From contig JALQBC010000011.1 in NCBI GenBank assembly GCA_023375675.1, forward strand, positions 806,001 to 870,000: a stretch of 64,000 nt of DNA. Reading direction: 5' to 3'. The stretch's first letter is position 1; each line of letters begins with the position of its first letter. This DNA is from Cytospora piceicola. Taxonomy: Eukaryota; Ascomycota; Sordariomycetes; Diaporthales; Cytosporaceae. The position numbers and the translations under genes were made by a program. The notes beneath the pieces were generated by a model. The model was not told where the DNA came from. It saw only the letters and a list, made by a program, of their open reading frames with translations, and did no database searches. Of the stretch, positions 37,397-49,599 are shown in pieces.

Positions 37397-39425
37397 TCAG
37401 GCAAAGTACAGTTGGTCGCGCATCGGCTTTCCAGCCTCTTTGCGCACGGCCCAGCCCTTGATAGCAAGAAGAGTAATCTCCCATGACATGAACAAGCCGA
37501 CCAAGCCCATGGTGACGGTGTACATGAACATGGCGTCGAGGTTGTAGTGAATCATGCCGGCGACGGTATCCCTGCTCGAAGTCATAAAGATGATTCCGCC
37601 TGCCATTAGCCCGAAGCTGGCCATGAGCTCGGTTGGCGGGCGTGATGGCAGGATGGAGGTTGGCGGCTTCAGGTAGGTGATAAGATAGGATAGGCCTCGG
37701 GCAAAAGAGGCAAATGCCAACAAGTTACCCCATTGCTTGTGGACCATAGAGCTGATCATGCTCTGCTGGGTGTGACTGGACATCATGATACCGAGCAGCA
37801 GTATGACGAGGGCCGGGAAAGGGTTTATAGAGTGTTTGTAACTGCCAGGCTCTTCCATAGCAATGGTACGCTCGTCTTCATCGTAGCTTTCCACAGCGGC
37901 TTCGGTAACGGTGGTGTTCAGAAGATCCCGAATCCGGATCGACTCGATCAGCATGCCGCACTGGGCGGGAAAGGGTTAGTACAGCCGAGGTGGTGCAGTA
38001 GCGCGATTGTGGGATGAGGCTCAAAGCTGTACTTACTAGACCACCTCCAATAAACAAGACGGTGATTGAAAGGTGCTCGAGGTCCTCGAAACTCCATTCT
38101 CCGCCCCAATTGCCCAAATGCTCGAGGAAAATATTGGTTGCACCATATGTGAAAATCAAGGCGCTCTCGACGAATTCGGCCGAAGGTACGAACCTTTTGG
38201 TGGTAGACTTTGGCCGGACGTTCCATGCCTATACAACAGCGTATTAGTTGACTGTTCCAATTGTCACCACACCAGACTGACGTGCTGTAACACTTACCCA
38301 TCCGAGCTCGCCAAAGCTTCCGGACCATCTACCAAGGGTGAAGATGCCATGCCACAGGAAAACGCTGCCTTTGATCCAATGCGCCAGACCGCTAAAGATA
38401 CCGTTGCCCTCGAACAATCGGCCATACGTGACAATTCCGGTGCACAGCGTGATGAAGCCTAGGATCATGCCTGTGCGGTCGACGAACTTGTACCAGAGGA
38501 TTATAACGCTCCAGGCTCGCGAAGAGATCTTGCCACCGACCCTGGTCACGAAGTTGCGAATCGCTCCACCGCGCGGCATTGTAGGAACATCAGTCTCCAG
38601 GTCCTCGTCTCCGTCCTCGTCGTCAAACTCCTTGTGTACCGGTGAATCCGCCATTAGATTAGCCAGAGGATCTGGGCTTGAAGAGAACGAGTGGCTTCTC
38701 AGCGACTCAGTCTCAGGCTCAGTGCCCTGACCGCTGTCATTAGAATCTCGGGACAAAGGTGAGGAGCATGGTTTGTGAAATCGGCGGTGCTCGTTCAGGG
38801 CAGCTTGCGAAACAGGGAGGAAGCCCTGGCGTTCTGCTGCATCAGCCCTGGTATTACGGCTGTACTTTTCAAAAGCACCAGCGAAACGGCCGAGGAGGCT
38901 CACGACTCCGTGGGCGCAAAGTACCCATGTCGCAAGCCAGCCCAGCTTGTGGTGCGCATTGTTCGGATATAGGTCGGGTGTGTTGGCATTATAGATGGTA
39001 CCAAATATGACGCCCAAGGCGTTGGTCGCGAGGAAGACGAATTGCGTCGGGAGGGTGTATCGGGAACGCGCAAGGGAGAACATGGTTGCTGTCATATGTG
39101 ATGTTAGCCAGTGCGTCCAGAACCACGCCAAGAATACTTGCGTATTCCCCATGCTCAACTCACCCAATGGCAACATGACAACCCAGCCCAGCACCATCAG
39201 ACTTATATGTGTGAGCAAAACTCCCCTGTGCTCTGAGTGATTAAAGTAAGTTGGCGGATATTGGTCATCTGGTAGCGGCTGGTCTGCGCTCTTATCCGTG
39301 CCTCCTCCCATGTCCATGTCCATATCCCCTGCCTCATCTCCATGGGCCAGAGCGGTTGGGAGTAGAGCTCCCAGGACCAAGGCCGTCACGGCTAGGGTAC
39401 AGGCTGTTGTCGTGACTGAGCGCAT
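37397..39425 (-). CDS. YTP1: Ytp1-like integral membrane protein
   Basis: Deduced as three exons, 39425-38298, 38228-38037 and 37960-37397, with consensus GT-AG introns of 69 and 76 bp; 627 residues. The start is the ATG that gives a signal peptide (MRSVTTTACTLAVTALVLGA), not the upstream in-frame ATG at 39584. The mature N-terminus is His/Asp/Met-rich (HGDEAGDMDMDMGG). Several hydrophobic spans follow, then an acidic Ser-rich loop (about residues 210-285), then more membrane spans to a short cytosolic tail. This two-part layout (DUF2427 region, then Ytp1 region) is that of the fungal Ytp1 family. Function is unknown in the family; the met/his-rich head resembles metal-handling proteins, which is only a hint. 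It is the gene nearest the RIP block and shows no RIP in its coding sequence. Confidence 0.88.
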
Positions 39426-42379
39426 TGGGAGGATGTATTCGACGTGGTCCTCCTGACAAGATGCGAAGGGAGATTCCTCTCTTGCTAGAAAATGGGTTGC
39501 TGCTGGTCTCTCAAGACTGTATGCGACAAAATGCGCCGGCACAGGATAGTCACTGTCACAAAGCTGGTGCCGTACAACACTCAAATGGATTCAAGCATTA
39601 AGGTGCACAAGAGGTTGAGACCGAAGTGTTGGGTATTGCAGCAGATTCAGTTTGCGTCGTCAAGGCCAGCCTGGGTGGTGATAGTGTGATAGCAGGCGAG
39701 GAAAGGAAACTTTTGAAGCAATCGCGGATTAGGTGGTTATGATGTAAAGTGCGAGCGAGGCTTTGTTATATCATGTTCCTCGCCCTCGGACCGGACCCAC
39801 TTGCGGCATTCTTTGTCAAAGGGGTCCGAGGTACACAGTACCGTGTATTGGTCATAACTTTCAAGAGAAATCGGGCACTGGGCTCATGCTGGACTTGGTG
39901 CTGACTGGGCTCTTATGGAGTCCGCTTGCCCCAGTTTATCTCCAGACTGACATCTGACGGATGGGATTCGGAAGAGGCAGTCTATCCGAATGACTCTACA
40001 CCGTACTGATAGCGTCGACCAACAGAGTCAGACCACCTGTGCAGCAAGGCCGGATCACTTTGCAGACAGCATATGCTGACGGGTTGGTGCTGCTTTGAGT
40101 TGCTGTGTAAGAATCGAACGAGAGCCAAGCCCCGAAGCTTCCGAGGTTGTAAATACAACAGGATGTATATGCATATATGTGTCGAAACGTGTAGAAGTGT
40201 CGAAAGATAATGAAGCCTTTTTTGGGTGTCGCGCCAGCCGGACAGCGGAGCTTGAAGTGGGTCCGCCCAGAAGAATGTGCTGCGGGACTGCACACAGTTC
40301 TGACACAGTGCAGTGATCTGGTTGGGCAGCTTACCTCCCCAGTGCTTACTTAGTACACAACCCCCCCTGGCTCCCCTGGCCTTCACATGGTCACGATTCC
40401 GGCCCAGGTGCCCGGGTGTACTTCACGTGCCCCTCCAAGGCTGAACTATTCTGACTACTTGTGTACCTAGGTAGGTATCAGCCTCCGAACTGACCACCAC
40501 CACCCTCATCCTCATTCTCATCCTCATCCTCATCTTGACCCGGAACCATATCCAATCATGGCCTATCCTGCCTCACCGGAAACCGACTGACGCCAGCCTC
40601 CTCTCCAAAGTCGTGACAGCCTCAGCTTCCATCCCATCCGCAATCCTCTTCATGGTCCATCCGGCCATAACCAATACATAGGTACGTATGTGTGGTATGG
40701 AAGCGTTGTACTGTGTATAGCCCGCTGCTTATGTTATGTATGTGGTACCAAGTATTGGTACTGTGATATTACCCAACCCAGTACTTCTTCGTGTGTATAA
40801 GTGAGTTCGCCAATCCCATTACATCTAATCCGTGTCGCCGGAACTGCTCCGCCTTGCTCCTCGCCGTTTTCTTCCATCAGAGTGGTAGTGTCGATCCGTC
40901 GCCCGTTAGACTACATTGGTACCTAGGTACATATCACAACAACAAGTCAATCAGTTCTGTGGCCGTACACATGCACGAGGCTATCAAATTACCATGGCGT
41001 GCTCTCTACAATAGGTTTCACCGTCCAACTTGGCCAGTCCTAATTCCAGTCTCGGGAGCATCGTTTGGTTCTAATTCTAGTCCGTATCATACCTGCCTGC
41101 TGGACAGAGTGGCAGTGATTTGTCCCTTTGTGTAGAACCCGTACAATTCCGCGTGGAGAAACACAGCGATGTAAGCTGGTTTTGTATCGAGCTATGTAAT
41201 GTGTACGTTACCCCGGAGCTTCCATGGCACAGTGCCAGGGACTGCCGACCTTACGGAGCCTTACCCGACCCTTTCACGACTGCTTCAGCGCTTGAGCCGT
41301 TGAGTGCCTTGAGCTAACCATGCACGTCGACTACTAGGGCTTATTTGACAAGCCAATTTTGATTGCGTCAATGGAACGGAAAAGAGACGGAGAGGCAAAA
41401 AAAAAGGGAAGAAAAAAACCGCCTCCTCAAGGAAAAAAAAAGGAAGAAAAAGAGGGTATAAAGAATGCAACAACCACGAAGCACGATGTTGCATGCAAAG
41501 CACGATCTGTAAGGATTCTTGTTCACCATCAAAACCCCGAAGCTGCCGAGAGTGCTTTTGTGGTTATCGATTCCCGTCCTTTTCAAGACTCGCGGTCTCG
41601 CTTCTGCGCCTGTCTGTACAGAGCCCCACCACCAGCCACGAGACTTACAGGACGCGTTGATCCTTCGCGATTCAAACCACCGCTTGTTTGAGATGTCACA
41701 CCGTACACAGTTGCAACTTTCGGGATCTGGTAAATGCCCGAAGACAGCGAGGCGAAGAACTCTTTCCATCTGAAGCCGGAGCTGCCTCTCACATTTCCGC
41801 GGCTTGCGGTCAATCGGTATTGCTAGCTAGGATTCCCAGTCCGGACCGTTTCCGCTCACCGGGACGCCGGCCGGTGATGGTATCCGCTTTTTTTCTAAAC
41901 AACGTGGCCGGCTGGCCGGTACACTTATGTATCTAACTGTCAGCTTACATGCTTAGCAAATAAGTTGTAGTTGAGACAGATGTATAGGAGCTGATTGAGC
42001 ACTAGCCACCACGTTATCCCCAGCTAGCAGTCGAGTTGCACAAGTCTTGCATCGCCTTGGTCATTGGTCTTACTTCCAACGATCGCCGAGGCGCAAGTTG
42101 TGTTGATAAAGGTACAAACGTGGCGGCCGACTGTACTGAACTCAGAGCGCAGTGCGAGGCGAGCACTTTTATTCCAACCCAACAGAGGAATGCTCTTTCT
42201 CGCGCCCCTGCTGACTTAATTATCCAGAGCATACCTAGGTAGTTTCAATGTGCTCGGCAACCTCATCCCAATATGTTATGACGTCACCTCAAACATTATC
42301 ATCACCTAGCGCAGTCTGTTGAATGCAATCGGGACGAGTGATTAAACAATAGTATCGCTTGTGCATGCAAAGGTTCAAT
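39426..42379. other. Intergenic region, no gene seen
   Basis: About 3 kb between the Ytp1 promoter and the 3' end of the lactamase-like gene. Only short incoherent frames occur. It contains a CTCATC/CTCATT repeat near 40500-40535, a purine-rich tract (about 41380-41460) with long A runs, and three exact TACCTAGGTA palindromes (40464, 40920, 42232). Confidence 0.6.
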
Positions 42380-43225
42380 CTACGAGGCTGATCGGTCCGT
42401 CAACGCCCATCTGTTGTTTTCCCTAGACGCTTTGCCCTCTTTCTCGAGCTTCTGGAGCACCTGGACAACTCCACCCTGAGCCGGGACGTGCAAGCTTTCT
42501 GGCACGTCGTGGTATATGACCTTGACCAGCTGTATCGGCTCCCACGTAGCTGTCCCGGTTTCTTTGTTGAAAGAATTGAGAGTCTGCGTGATCTGGTCCT
42601 CACGCTGCTGACGGTGGGTAATGTATTCTTGAATCCTCGCCGGTCCATCAACAATCACCGGTCCATGACCGGGGTATGCCCTGGCTCTGAAGAGCGACTT
42701 CATCTTCTTGAGACTGGCAAGGTATGTTGCAAGGTCTTCGAATACCGCTGTGCCTTGACCTAGCACGTTGTCTGCGGTGAACATTGCGGCCTCTTGTTCG
42801 AGCACAAACACCATGTGATCCACAGTGTGTCCCGGTGTATGAATAGCCGTCAACGTAGCGCCCTCAACCTCGAACTTCTGACCGTCGGAAATGCTCAACT
42901 GGCCGTTGTCTGGCTGGTTTTTATATATCTTGACCTCAGGTGACAGGGCCAACAAGTCCATGATGCCGCCCTGGTGGTCGCCGTGCCAGTGAGATATCAG
43001 TGCCTTGGAGATGGTCGCATCTTCATCCGCGAGCGTCTGCTTGAGAGCTGCTAACCAGGAAGGTTTGCCCTCGCCGGTATCGATGAGCAGCCGTTGACGA
43101 CCACTTCCTAGAATGTAGGTGTTGGTCCCCTGCAGTGTGAATTTTCCTGGGTTGCCGCCCAAGATGCGGATGCAGATGGGACTCAGTCGTTCTACCTCGG
43201 GGAGGTGGGTGAGCTGGATGGCCAT
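42380..43225 (-). CDS. LACTB2-like metallo-beta-lactamase-fold hydrolase
   Basis: Single exon, 281 residues from the ATG at 43225. That start (MAIQLTHLPEVERLSP) matches the usual beginning of the family; an in-frame ATG 15 codons earlier is less likely. Metal ligands are visible: H79-x-H81-x-D83-H84 (SHWHGDHQGG), H133 (TPGHT), D152 (FTADN) and H187 (YPGHG). The C-terminal part, about residues 215-281, fits the LACTB2 winged-helix tail. Relatives include the mitochondrial endoribonuclease LACTB2 and the fungal polyketide thioesterases related to AptB/MdpF. No polyketide synthase is nearby, so a general hydrolase or RNase role is more likely than secondary metabolism. The substrate cannot be read from sequence. 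Confidence 0.9.
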   Translation of the reverse strand: MAIQLTHLPEVERLSPICIRILGGNPGKFTLQGTNTYILGSGRQRLLIDTGEGKPSWLAALKQTLADEDATISKALISHWHGDHQGGIMDLLALSPEVKIYKNQPDNGQLSISDGQKFEVEGATLTAIHTPGHTVDHMVFVLEQEAAMFTADNVLGQGTAVFEDLATYLASLKKMKSLFRARAYPGHGPVIVDGPARIQEYITHRQQREDQITQTLNSFNKETGTATWEPIQLVKVIYHDVPESLHVPAQGGVVQVLQKLEKEGKASRENNRWALTDRSAS

Positions 43226-44354
43226 GTTTGATATTGTACGACGGGAGGCTGTGAGGCGCACTGAGTGCATGAGGAGGAGCGTTTTATCATGCAGATGACA
43301 AAAGTGCAGAATATCATTCGACTGGAAGCTTTGTTGTTATGTTCAATGCAAGCTATAGAGGGGGGGAGGAGGGACAAGGACGAAGGTGCAACATCCTTGT
43401 CGCAATTCATAGGTTGGCTGACGCCTTGGCTTGCCGAGCCGGGTCCGAGGTTATACACTACGCAGTACATACATATCTTCTTCCAGTTGACAGACAGCAC
43501 TTGCAACCTACTATGTAGCTACCTAGGTAATAGGTAAGATGTAAATGAACTCATGGGCACCTGAGCAGCTGGGAACCTGGAAGTCTTGGGCTGAGGCTGG
43601 ATGGCCTGTGCATCAATTCTCTGTAGCACAATGACAGAATATTCCGGGGGCTGAGAGCGCGGCACCTTTAGCGCGAACATGACCTAGTGTACAGATTACC
43701 TAGGGCTGCTAGGTACTGATGCACTCACTAACTGGATCCCTGTGCTAGCATGGCGATAAGGTTTGTCCAGGACCCCCGATAAGAATTTACGTCTGCGGAA
43801 GTGCGCTACACCAACCAACCAACACTCGACCTCCGGAATAGCATGTGCTATTAAACATCTCGAAACCGTCGCATCTACCCCGGATCTGCCCTCTCCTTCC
43901 CCCACGAATCCCCAGTCCCCCGGTGAGTTCTTGCTGACTAGGAAACATGTCGTCCAAGAATTGAAGCTGATATGTATGATTGACTCTCAGCCTGCAGGTC
44001 CTCGTTTTGTGCCTCCCACCTCCCACCAAAGCCCCTTATTTCACACAAGCTTCCCTTCGTGGGGACGGCGTTGCAGGTCTCGACGCACGGGGAAAGGCCG
44101 CAGCGACAAATAGTCTGGAAGGAGGTCATCGCTCTCAAGTTGCCACATAATCCGAGCGGGCCTGGCGGAATTTGCCATCGACCGGCTGGAAAGCCCGTTT
44201 GTCCCGGCCGGGCCTTCGACCGACGTTGTCTCTGCGACCGCAGTTCGTTAAAGTACACCACGACCAACAAGAGGCTCTCCCTCCCCTCTTGTCACGCACG
44301 ACTTGAAATCCAGAGCACGAGTATCCCAGGAGGACTCAATTGAAGAGAGTAAAG
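43226..44354. promoter_or_regulatory. Divergent promoter region, lactamase-like gene / ubp8
   Basis: 1129 bp between divergent starts. No gene seen. It contains one TACCTAGGTA palindrome at 43520-43529. Specific promoter elements were not resolved. Confidence 0.5.
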
Positions 44355-46261
44355 ATGGCCAACCGCCCTCAGACACCGGCTTCGCCCAAGAACGTGAAGA
44401 TCAACTCGCCCGTCCAGGGCATCCCGATGTTTGGCTGCGGTACGGTCTCGCTCTATACTCGAACATGATGGTGTATTCGGTCTAACACAGCCTACAGAGC
44501 ATGTACAGCGTCTCCTGAGCCAGAGTCAGGAGACAACGAATTCATGTATCCAACATTACAAGGCCATCTTGCGGTCCATATTCGACAACGTGCCCCTTGT
44601 GCCTCAGATGCGCAAAGAGGCCGACGGCAGACCTGTCAGCTGCTTGACCCCAAATTACCTCTGCTTGCAGTGCCCATCCATAGAAAAGGAAGAAACCATG
44701 GCAAAACACGGCACCAAGAAAGGCCATCGTTTTTGTAAGTCGACGGGAGACTGATCTAGGTTCACCCACCAGCTAACAAGCCTGCCCAGTCGTCGACTCC
44801 AGAAGTGGCTCGCTCTTCTGTCACATGTGCGATGACTTCGTTTGGGACCCTACCCTCGAGGATCTTAGGAACCGCAAGATCGACAAAGGCACATTCTCCG
44901 GTATGGCTCCATTTTCATCGTTAACCACAAACCGCACTCCTTGATGGTAGCATGGGTTGGCCTGTCAAGCTTTCTTATAAACCCGACTAACACTCTGCAG
45001 GCCGCAAGAGGAAATACGATGAGCTTCTGGCTGAAGCCATCAAGGAAGACCCCAAGATCATCAGCGCCAACACCATAATGCCTTCCTGTCGCGCGGACGG
45101 CCTGCGTGGCATCTACAACGCAGGAGCAACCTGCTATCAGAACGTCATCCTACAGAGCTTCCTACACAACCCGATATTACGCAACTTCTACCTAAGTGAT
45201 GGCCATTCTAGTAGCACTTGCCAGGTATCGCATTGCTTGAGTTGCGCAATGGACGACATGTTCCAGGACTTCTGGGGCTCCGAGGTCACGAACGGGTATA
45301 CTGCAGCTAACATCTTGTCAAGCTTCTGGATCTCAGAGAACAAGGCTTTTGAAAATCTGGTGACGACCAAAGAGCAGGATGCTCATGAGTTCTTCCAGTT
45401 TCTGGCTGAGGAGCTACACGAGCGCAACGGTGACGGGAAGAAACCGGAGACCGGCAGCGAGCACAGCTGCAACTGCATTATCCACCAAACATACTACGGC
45501 AAACTCCAGACCACGACGACCTGTCAAAACTGTGGAGGTGTGACGAATCAAGTCCAGTCTTTCTTGGACCTCAGTGTCCCGCTGGAAAACCTGGCGCAAA
45601 AGCGGGGAAAGAAGGCGAGCCAGAAGACCTCACTGACTCTGCAAGAGTGCTTGGAGGAGGAATATGTCAAGTCGGACAAGTGCGAGTACCGCTGCAACAA
45701 ATGTGACGGTCCCCAACAAGCAAAGCGGCATACAAGCATCAAGAGGCTGCCCAATGTGTTATCTATTCAGCTCAAGGTACAGTGTCTAATATCCGCCCGA
45801 CTCCTCGGCGTTTTGGCAGCGTGAGGAGAATCTAGGGCAATATTTTACTAACCGCAACGGTAGCGATTCGAATTTCGAAACGGAACGAGGGACAAATCCG
45901 CCGCAAAGATCGACACACAGGTCCAGTTCCCCTTGCAGCTCAACATGCTGCCCTACACGAACCGCGCGAGGAATGCGGATGCAAAGGAAGCCTACGAGCT
46001 GTCGAGATCATGTACATACGATCTTATGAGTGTTGTCGTCCACGTTGGCGAGATGGACACCGGCCACTATATTTGCTACTGCCGGGTCGGCGACAAGGTA
46101 CGCTCGATTCAGCCACTTGAGCCCTTACCGTGGAGAGGTATTCTGACACACAAAACCAGTGGTTCACCTTCAATGATCACCGCGTCGAACTGGCGTCCAA
46201 GGCCGATGTGCTTGGTGCCAAACCCTACCTTCTGTTTTACATTGTGAGAACCTTGGCCTAG
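44355..46261 (+). CDS. ubp8: Ubp8-like deubiquitinase of the SAGA complex
   Basis: Six exons: 44355-44439, 44498-44734, 44790-44900, 45001-45776, 45864-46097 and 46160-46261; 514 residues, all phases consistent. An N-terminal ZnF-UBP domain begins at C28-E-H30 and includes LCLQC and FCHMC. The USP catalytic domain follows: catalytic C189 in NAGATCYQN (45132-45134), a zinc-binding insert with CQNC and CNKC, H471 in GHYICYC, and D487 in WFTFNDHRV. ZnF-UBP plus a compact USP domain of about 350 residues is the Ubp8/USP22 layout, which removes ubiquitin from histone H2B within SAGA. The ORF visible at 45078-45824 is only exon 4 plus intron read-through. It converges with efm5. Confidence 0.93.
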
Positions 46262-46607
46262 TAGGCATGAGGACCTTGAAATGTCGGGGATTAAGCGGTT
46301 TTGTCTGGTATGGAGTTTCCTTGGATGAGTACACTTGGCTTTAAATATCACTTATGCATAGGGACGAAAGGGTAGCTGGCATATGGGGGAGGCACCAAAG
46401 AGAAAAACCACGTCCGGGGACACATATTCCAGGGGTCCCGGACAGCATCGTCGGCGGGGCGTTACTGCGTGGAAAAAGGGTGTCATCAAATCTCAAGCTG
46501 TCTGGGTCTATGCAACGCAATTCGTTGGACCGAGTGCTACCTTGATCTGCCGTGATGATAACCCTCTGTTCCTTATCTTGGTGATATACTCATACGTTGA
46601 AGCCTTG
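46262..46607. other. Convergent 3' flanks of ubp8 and efm5
   Basis: 346 bp between two stop codons facing each other. No gene. Both 3' UTRs must fit or overlap here. Confidence 0.6.
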
Positions 46608-47668
46608 CTACCGGCTCCCATCCTCCGGTCTCCATTTCCACTGATCGCATTCCATGCTTGCATAGCAGAAAAACTCATTGCTCAGCCCCCTTGCATGCAC
46701 CGGTTCATAGTCTGTAGTCTTCAGGCCGAATGAGCGATATAGCTTCGTCACCAGGAACTCCATCCTCTCTCCCGTGCAGACGATGAGCTTGCTGTCTTTC
46801 GACTTGGACATCCACCTGACTGTCAGCGCTGCTTTCGTCTGGCAGTCCTCACTCAAGAAGGGAGGGTCGCAGATGATGCAGTCCATGGAGCCCTTGAGGT
46901 GAGCTGTATTGCATATGAATGTGGGTTAGTGAGAAACGAGCCAAGACATAACAACAGGTCTCTTGACGGTGGCCAGACATACCGGGCAGCTTGATAGGCT
47001 GCATGAAGTCATAGAATACGAATTCGGAGAATACGGCGAAGCGGTTGTCGTGCTCAAGGAGGGTGAGTGTTGGCCTGGCCGCGTCGGCAGGATACGTTGC
47101 CTTTTGTTATGCTATCAGCTGAGATCGGTCTCTTTGGCAGCTCAGAAAGAAGCCTTGGAATTTCGAGGCTTACAAGAATATTCTTCAGTGCAATGAAAAC
47201 ACTCGGGGCTGACACGACGGCGATGTTCGTTTCGGCCGTGGCACCATCGAGGAGCTGCTTGGCGAAGAGGTTTGCCGTCTGGTCGGAATACTAGAGACAA
47301 CGACACATGGATCAGTCAACAACCTCAGCCATTTCAATACTGCTCATCTCGAGCATGCTGGACAGTGCACACCCAGAATTGCGACTCGTTCCAATCCTCC
47401 CCAAATGCCTCCATCGATAAGGGGTACTTCAGGTTTGATTCTTTCGCCCCGCCATCGCCCGATGCGGCCCTGTCTTCTGCCTCGATCTTGAGCTGCTCAA
47501 ATTGCTTGGCCCGAGCATCTTTGTCAGTGTAAAACTCCTTGAGGGCATCAAGGGCGTGGGATGAAAGGGTTCTGTATGGGTGTGATCAGTAGATAGTCGC
47601 CGTGGTCATGGTCGGTTGTCTTCCTCTCTGTGGGTTTCTCACATGGGTTCGTCATCGCTGTCTGCCAT
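46608..47668 (-). CDS. efm5: Efm5-like eEF1A lysine N-methyltransferase
   Basis: Five exons: 47668-47643, 47571-47373, 47290-47174, 47100-46983 and 46903-46608; 251 residues, phases consistent. The first exon is only 26 nt (MADSDDEP). The protein reads SSHALDALKEFY, then a coil-like charged region, then QFWYSDQTA, the AdoMet-binding region (VVSAPSVF), LLEHDNRF, and the catalytic motif DPPF at residues 166-169. The C-terminal NEFFCYASME segment follows. This is the pattern of the N6-adenine-methyltransferase-like family now known as EFM5 in yeast and EEF1AKMT1 in human, which methylate a lysine of elongation factor 1A rather than DNA. The length is normal for the family. Confidence 0.92.
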
Positions 47669-48104
47669 ATTGCGGGATTGATTGTGCAAGGTTTGAGGGA
47701 TACGATGAAAGAAGTGTATTAAATATGGCCAGGTTTCCCTCAAGCTTTTTGCAGGCGTGTTCGGACGCCGTTGTGAGAGGTAGAAGGTTCACTCGGAATC
47801 TGAGGTTCCTTACACAAACCTTCAATTGGTTGATAAAAATTTCGAGCTCAGGCTTGGGACCAGCACCAAAACGTCGACAGATTCAGGATAATACGTACAT
47901 CACCAACAAATCCCACTATGCTGCACTCACTACACCGGATCACGTATTCTCGTCATAGGTTCGATTTTGGTATTACCTTTTGTATTTTTACGCCGAAGGA
48001 AAAAAAATTTGGACTAAAAATAAAAGGAGGTCTAGTTACACGTCACATCGTCGAGCGACGAGCCACGCAAATGCCTGTCGTTACAGACACCAGTGGTCTT
48101 CCCC
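47669..48104. promoter_or_regulatory. Promoter of efm5 and 3' flank of nuo-40
   Basis: 436 bp between tandem minus-strand genes. No gene seen. An A-rich tract lies at about 48000-48030. Confidence 0.5.
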
Positions 48105-49599
48105 TCATTGATCATCCAGAACATGTAGATACTTCTTCTCTTCTCTCTTCTCCTTCTCACTTGCTGGCGGCAAGTCGTAGAATGCACCGCTCCGGAATCC
48201 TTGCACATAGTGATAGGTGAACTTGCTGATGTCACCTGGCTCGATTCCGAGGTCCTTGAACGTCTTGGCCTTCTCATCAATCACCTGGTCCACGTGCTCC
48301 ATCTGTACTTGCTCGGCTGAGATCCACGGCCACCAGAGTACCTTGTTCACGATCTTGGCGATGGGCTCGAGAATGGCCCGAGGCAGATTGACGTGACGCC
48401 GGTTGGAGAATATTTCCCTGTCAACTAGCTCGGAGATCTCTGCAGTAGAGTAGTTCTTGGGCCCATAAAGCTCAAAGGTCTGCGCAGCAGTACTGTCATC
48501 GTAGAGCATCAGCTCAAGAGCATGGCCGACATCGATAGACTATAAAAGAATTAGCCCACGATACAAGGCGTTTCCGGGAGTAAGCAACGCCATAGACTTA
48601 CGTGGACTGGCCAGTACCGCTCCTGCATCTGATTTGAAGTAAAAACGTTAGTAGCACCAGCGAGCTTCAGTAGCAGTTGGTCCTCGAATCCAAATAGTGG
48701 TGCAGGTCGCACAATTGTCGTCTCGGGGTAGATATCTCGGGCAACCAGTTCACCCTTGCCCTTGGTTGCGAGGAAGGTTGCCGGAGAGTTGGGATCGGCG
48801 CTGTGAGAAGAAACGTGGATAAAGCGATCCACATCGTACTTGGCCACTGCCTCAGCAATTCGAGCTGTGCCATCAACATGGACGTCTTGCAAGGAGAAGT
48901 TCCTGAACAACTATCAGCACATTGCCCAGCAAACGGTTTCCCTTTACGTAATCGAACGTACTTGGTTGGGTACGTCCGGCCCACCAAGTTGTAAACGACA
49001 TCTGAATGTCTGACTGCCTCTTCGATTGACTCGGTGTTTCTAAGGTCGTATTCCTGATGTATCTCATGAGCGAACGTTCGAAAAGGCAAGGAACTAGACA
49101 GAGGAGCCTAGTACGCACAATGAAGACAACTCTGCCCAAATCACCCGTCACCTTGAGGTGGCGTTTGGCCATCTCCTCTCTGTACGGCACCACGACTTGA
49201 CATCCTTGCCGGGCTGTGGAAATTCCCCATTAGTAGAGGCGCTAGCCGTCGAGTCCCGCATTATAGACATACCCAGTCGGTTGACAATATATCGTCCAAG
49301 CTGTCCCGTCGCGCCGAATACGGTGGCCGTATGTCCTGTAGTTCGTAATCAGACCCATTGTCACGTCGAGGAGGAAAGACGTCGAGAAATGCGCACCGCC
49401 AAGGGATGATCTGTGTAATACGTCATTAGTAAATCGGCCGCATCGTGTTTCGACAGACGGGTATAGCTGACCTTCCACCCTGAACACGAACAATAGGCTT
49501 CCCGGTACGCGTGATGGCAATGTCGGATAGGGACCGCTGCTGAAGCGCTTTCCGGGCGACCTTGGGGATAGACCGCGCTGCGGAGGGTAGGTAAGCCAT
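48105..49599 (-). CDS. nuo-40: NADH:ubiquinone oxidoreductase 40 kDa subunit (NDUFA9 family)
   Basis: Seven exons: 49599-49472, 49410-49397, 49335-49273, 49213-49119, 49053-48962, 48902-48602 and 48539-48105; 375 residues, the size I recall for the Neurospora protein. Exon 2 is a 14-nt microexon, required to join GGRSSLGG to HTATVFGATGQLGR in frame. The N-terminus is basic and Ser/Ala-rich, as for mitochondrial import. The Rossmann motif is G55-A-T-G58-Q-L-G61, followed by VVYNLVGR and HVSSHSAD. It is an atypical short-chain dehydrogenase/reductase that sits in the peripheral arm of complex I and binds NADPH structurally. It shares a promoter region with rpn9. Confidence 0.93.

Noticed and set aside
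42380..43225. A secondary-metabolite cluster around the lactamase-like gene
   Set aside because: The fold is shared with polyketide thioesterases, but the neighbours are housekeeping genes and no synthase, oxidase or transporter is present.
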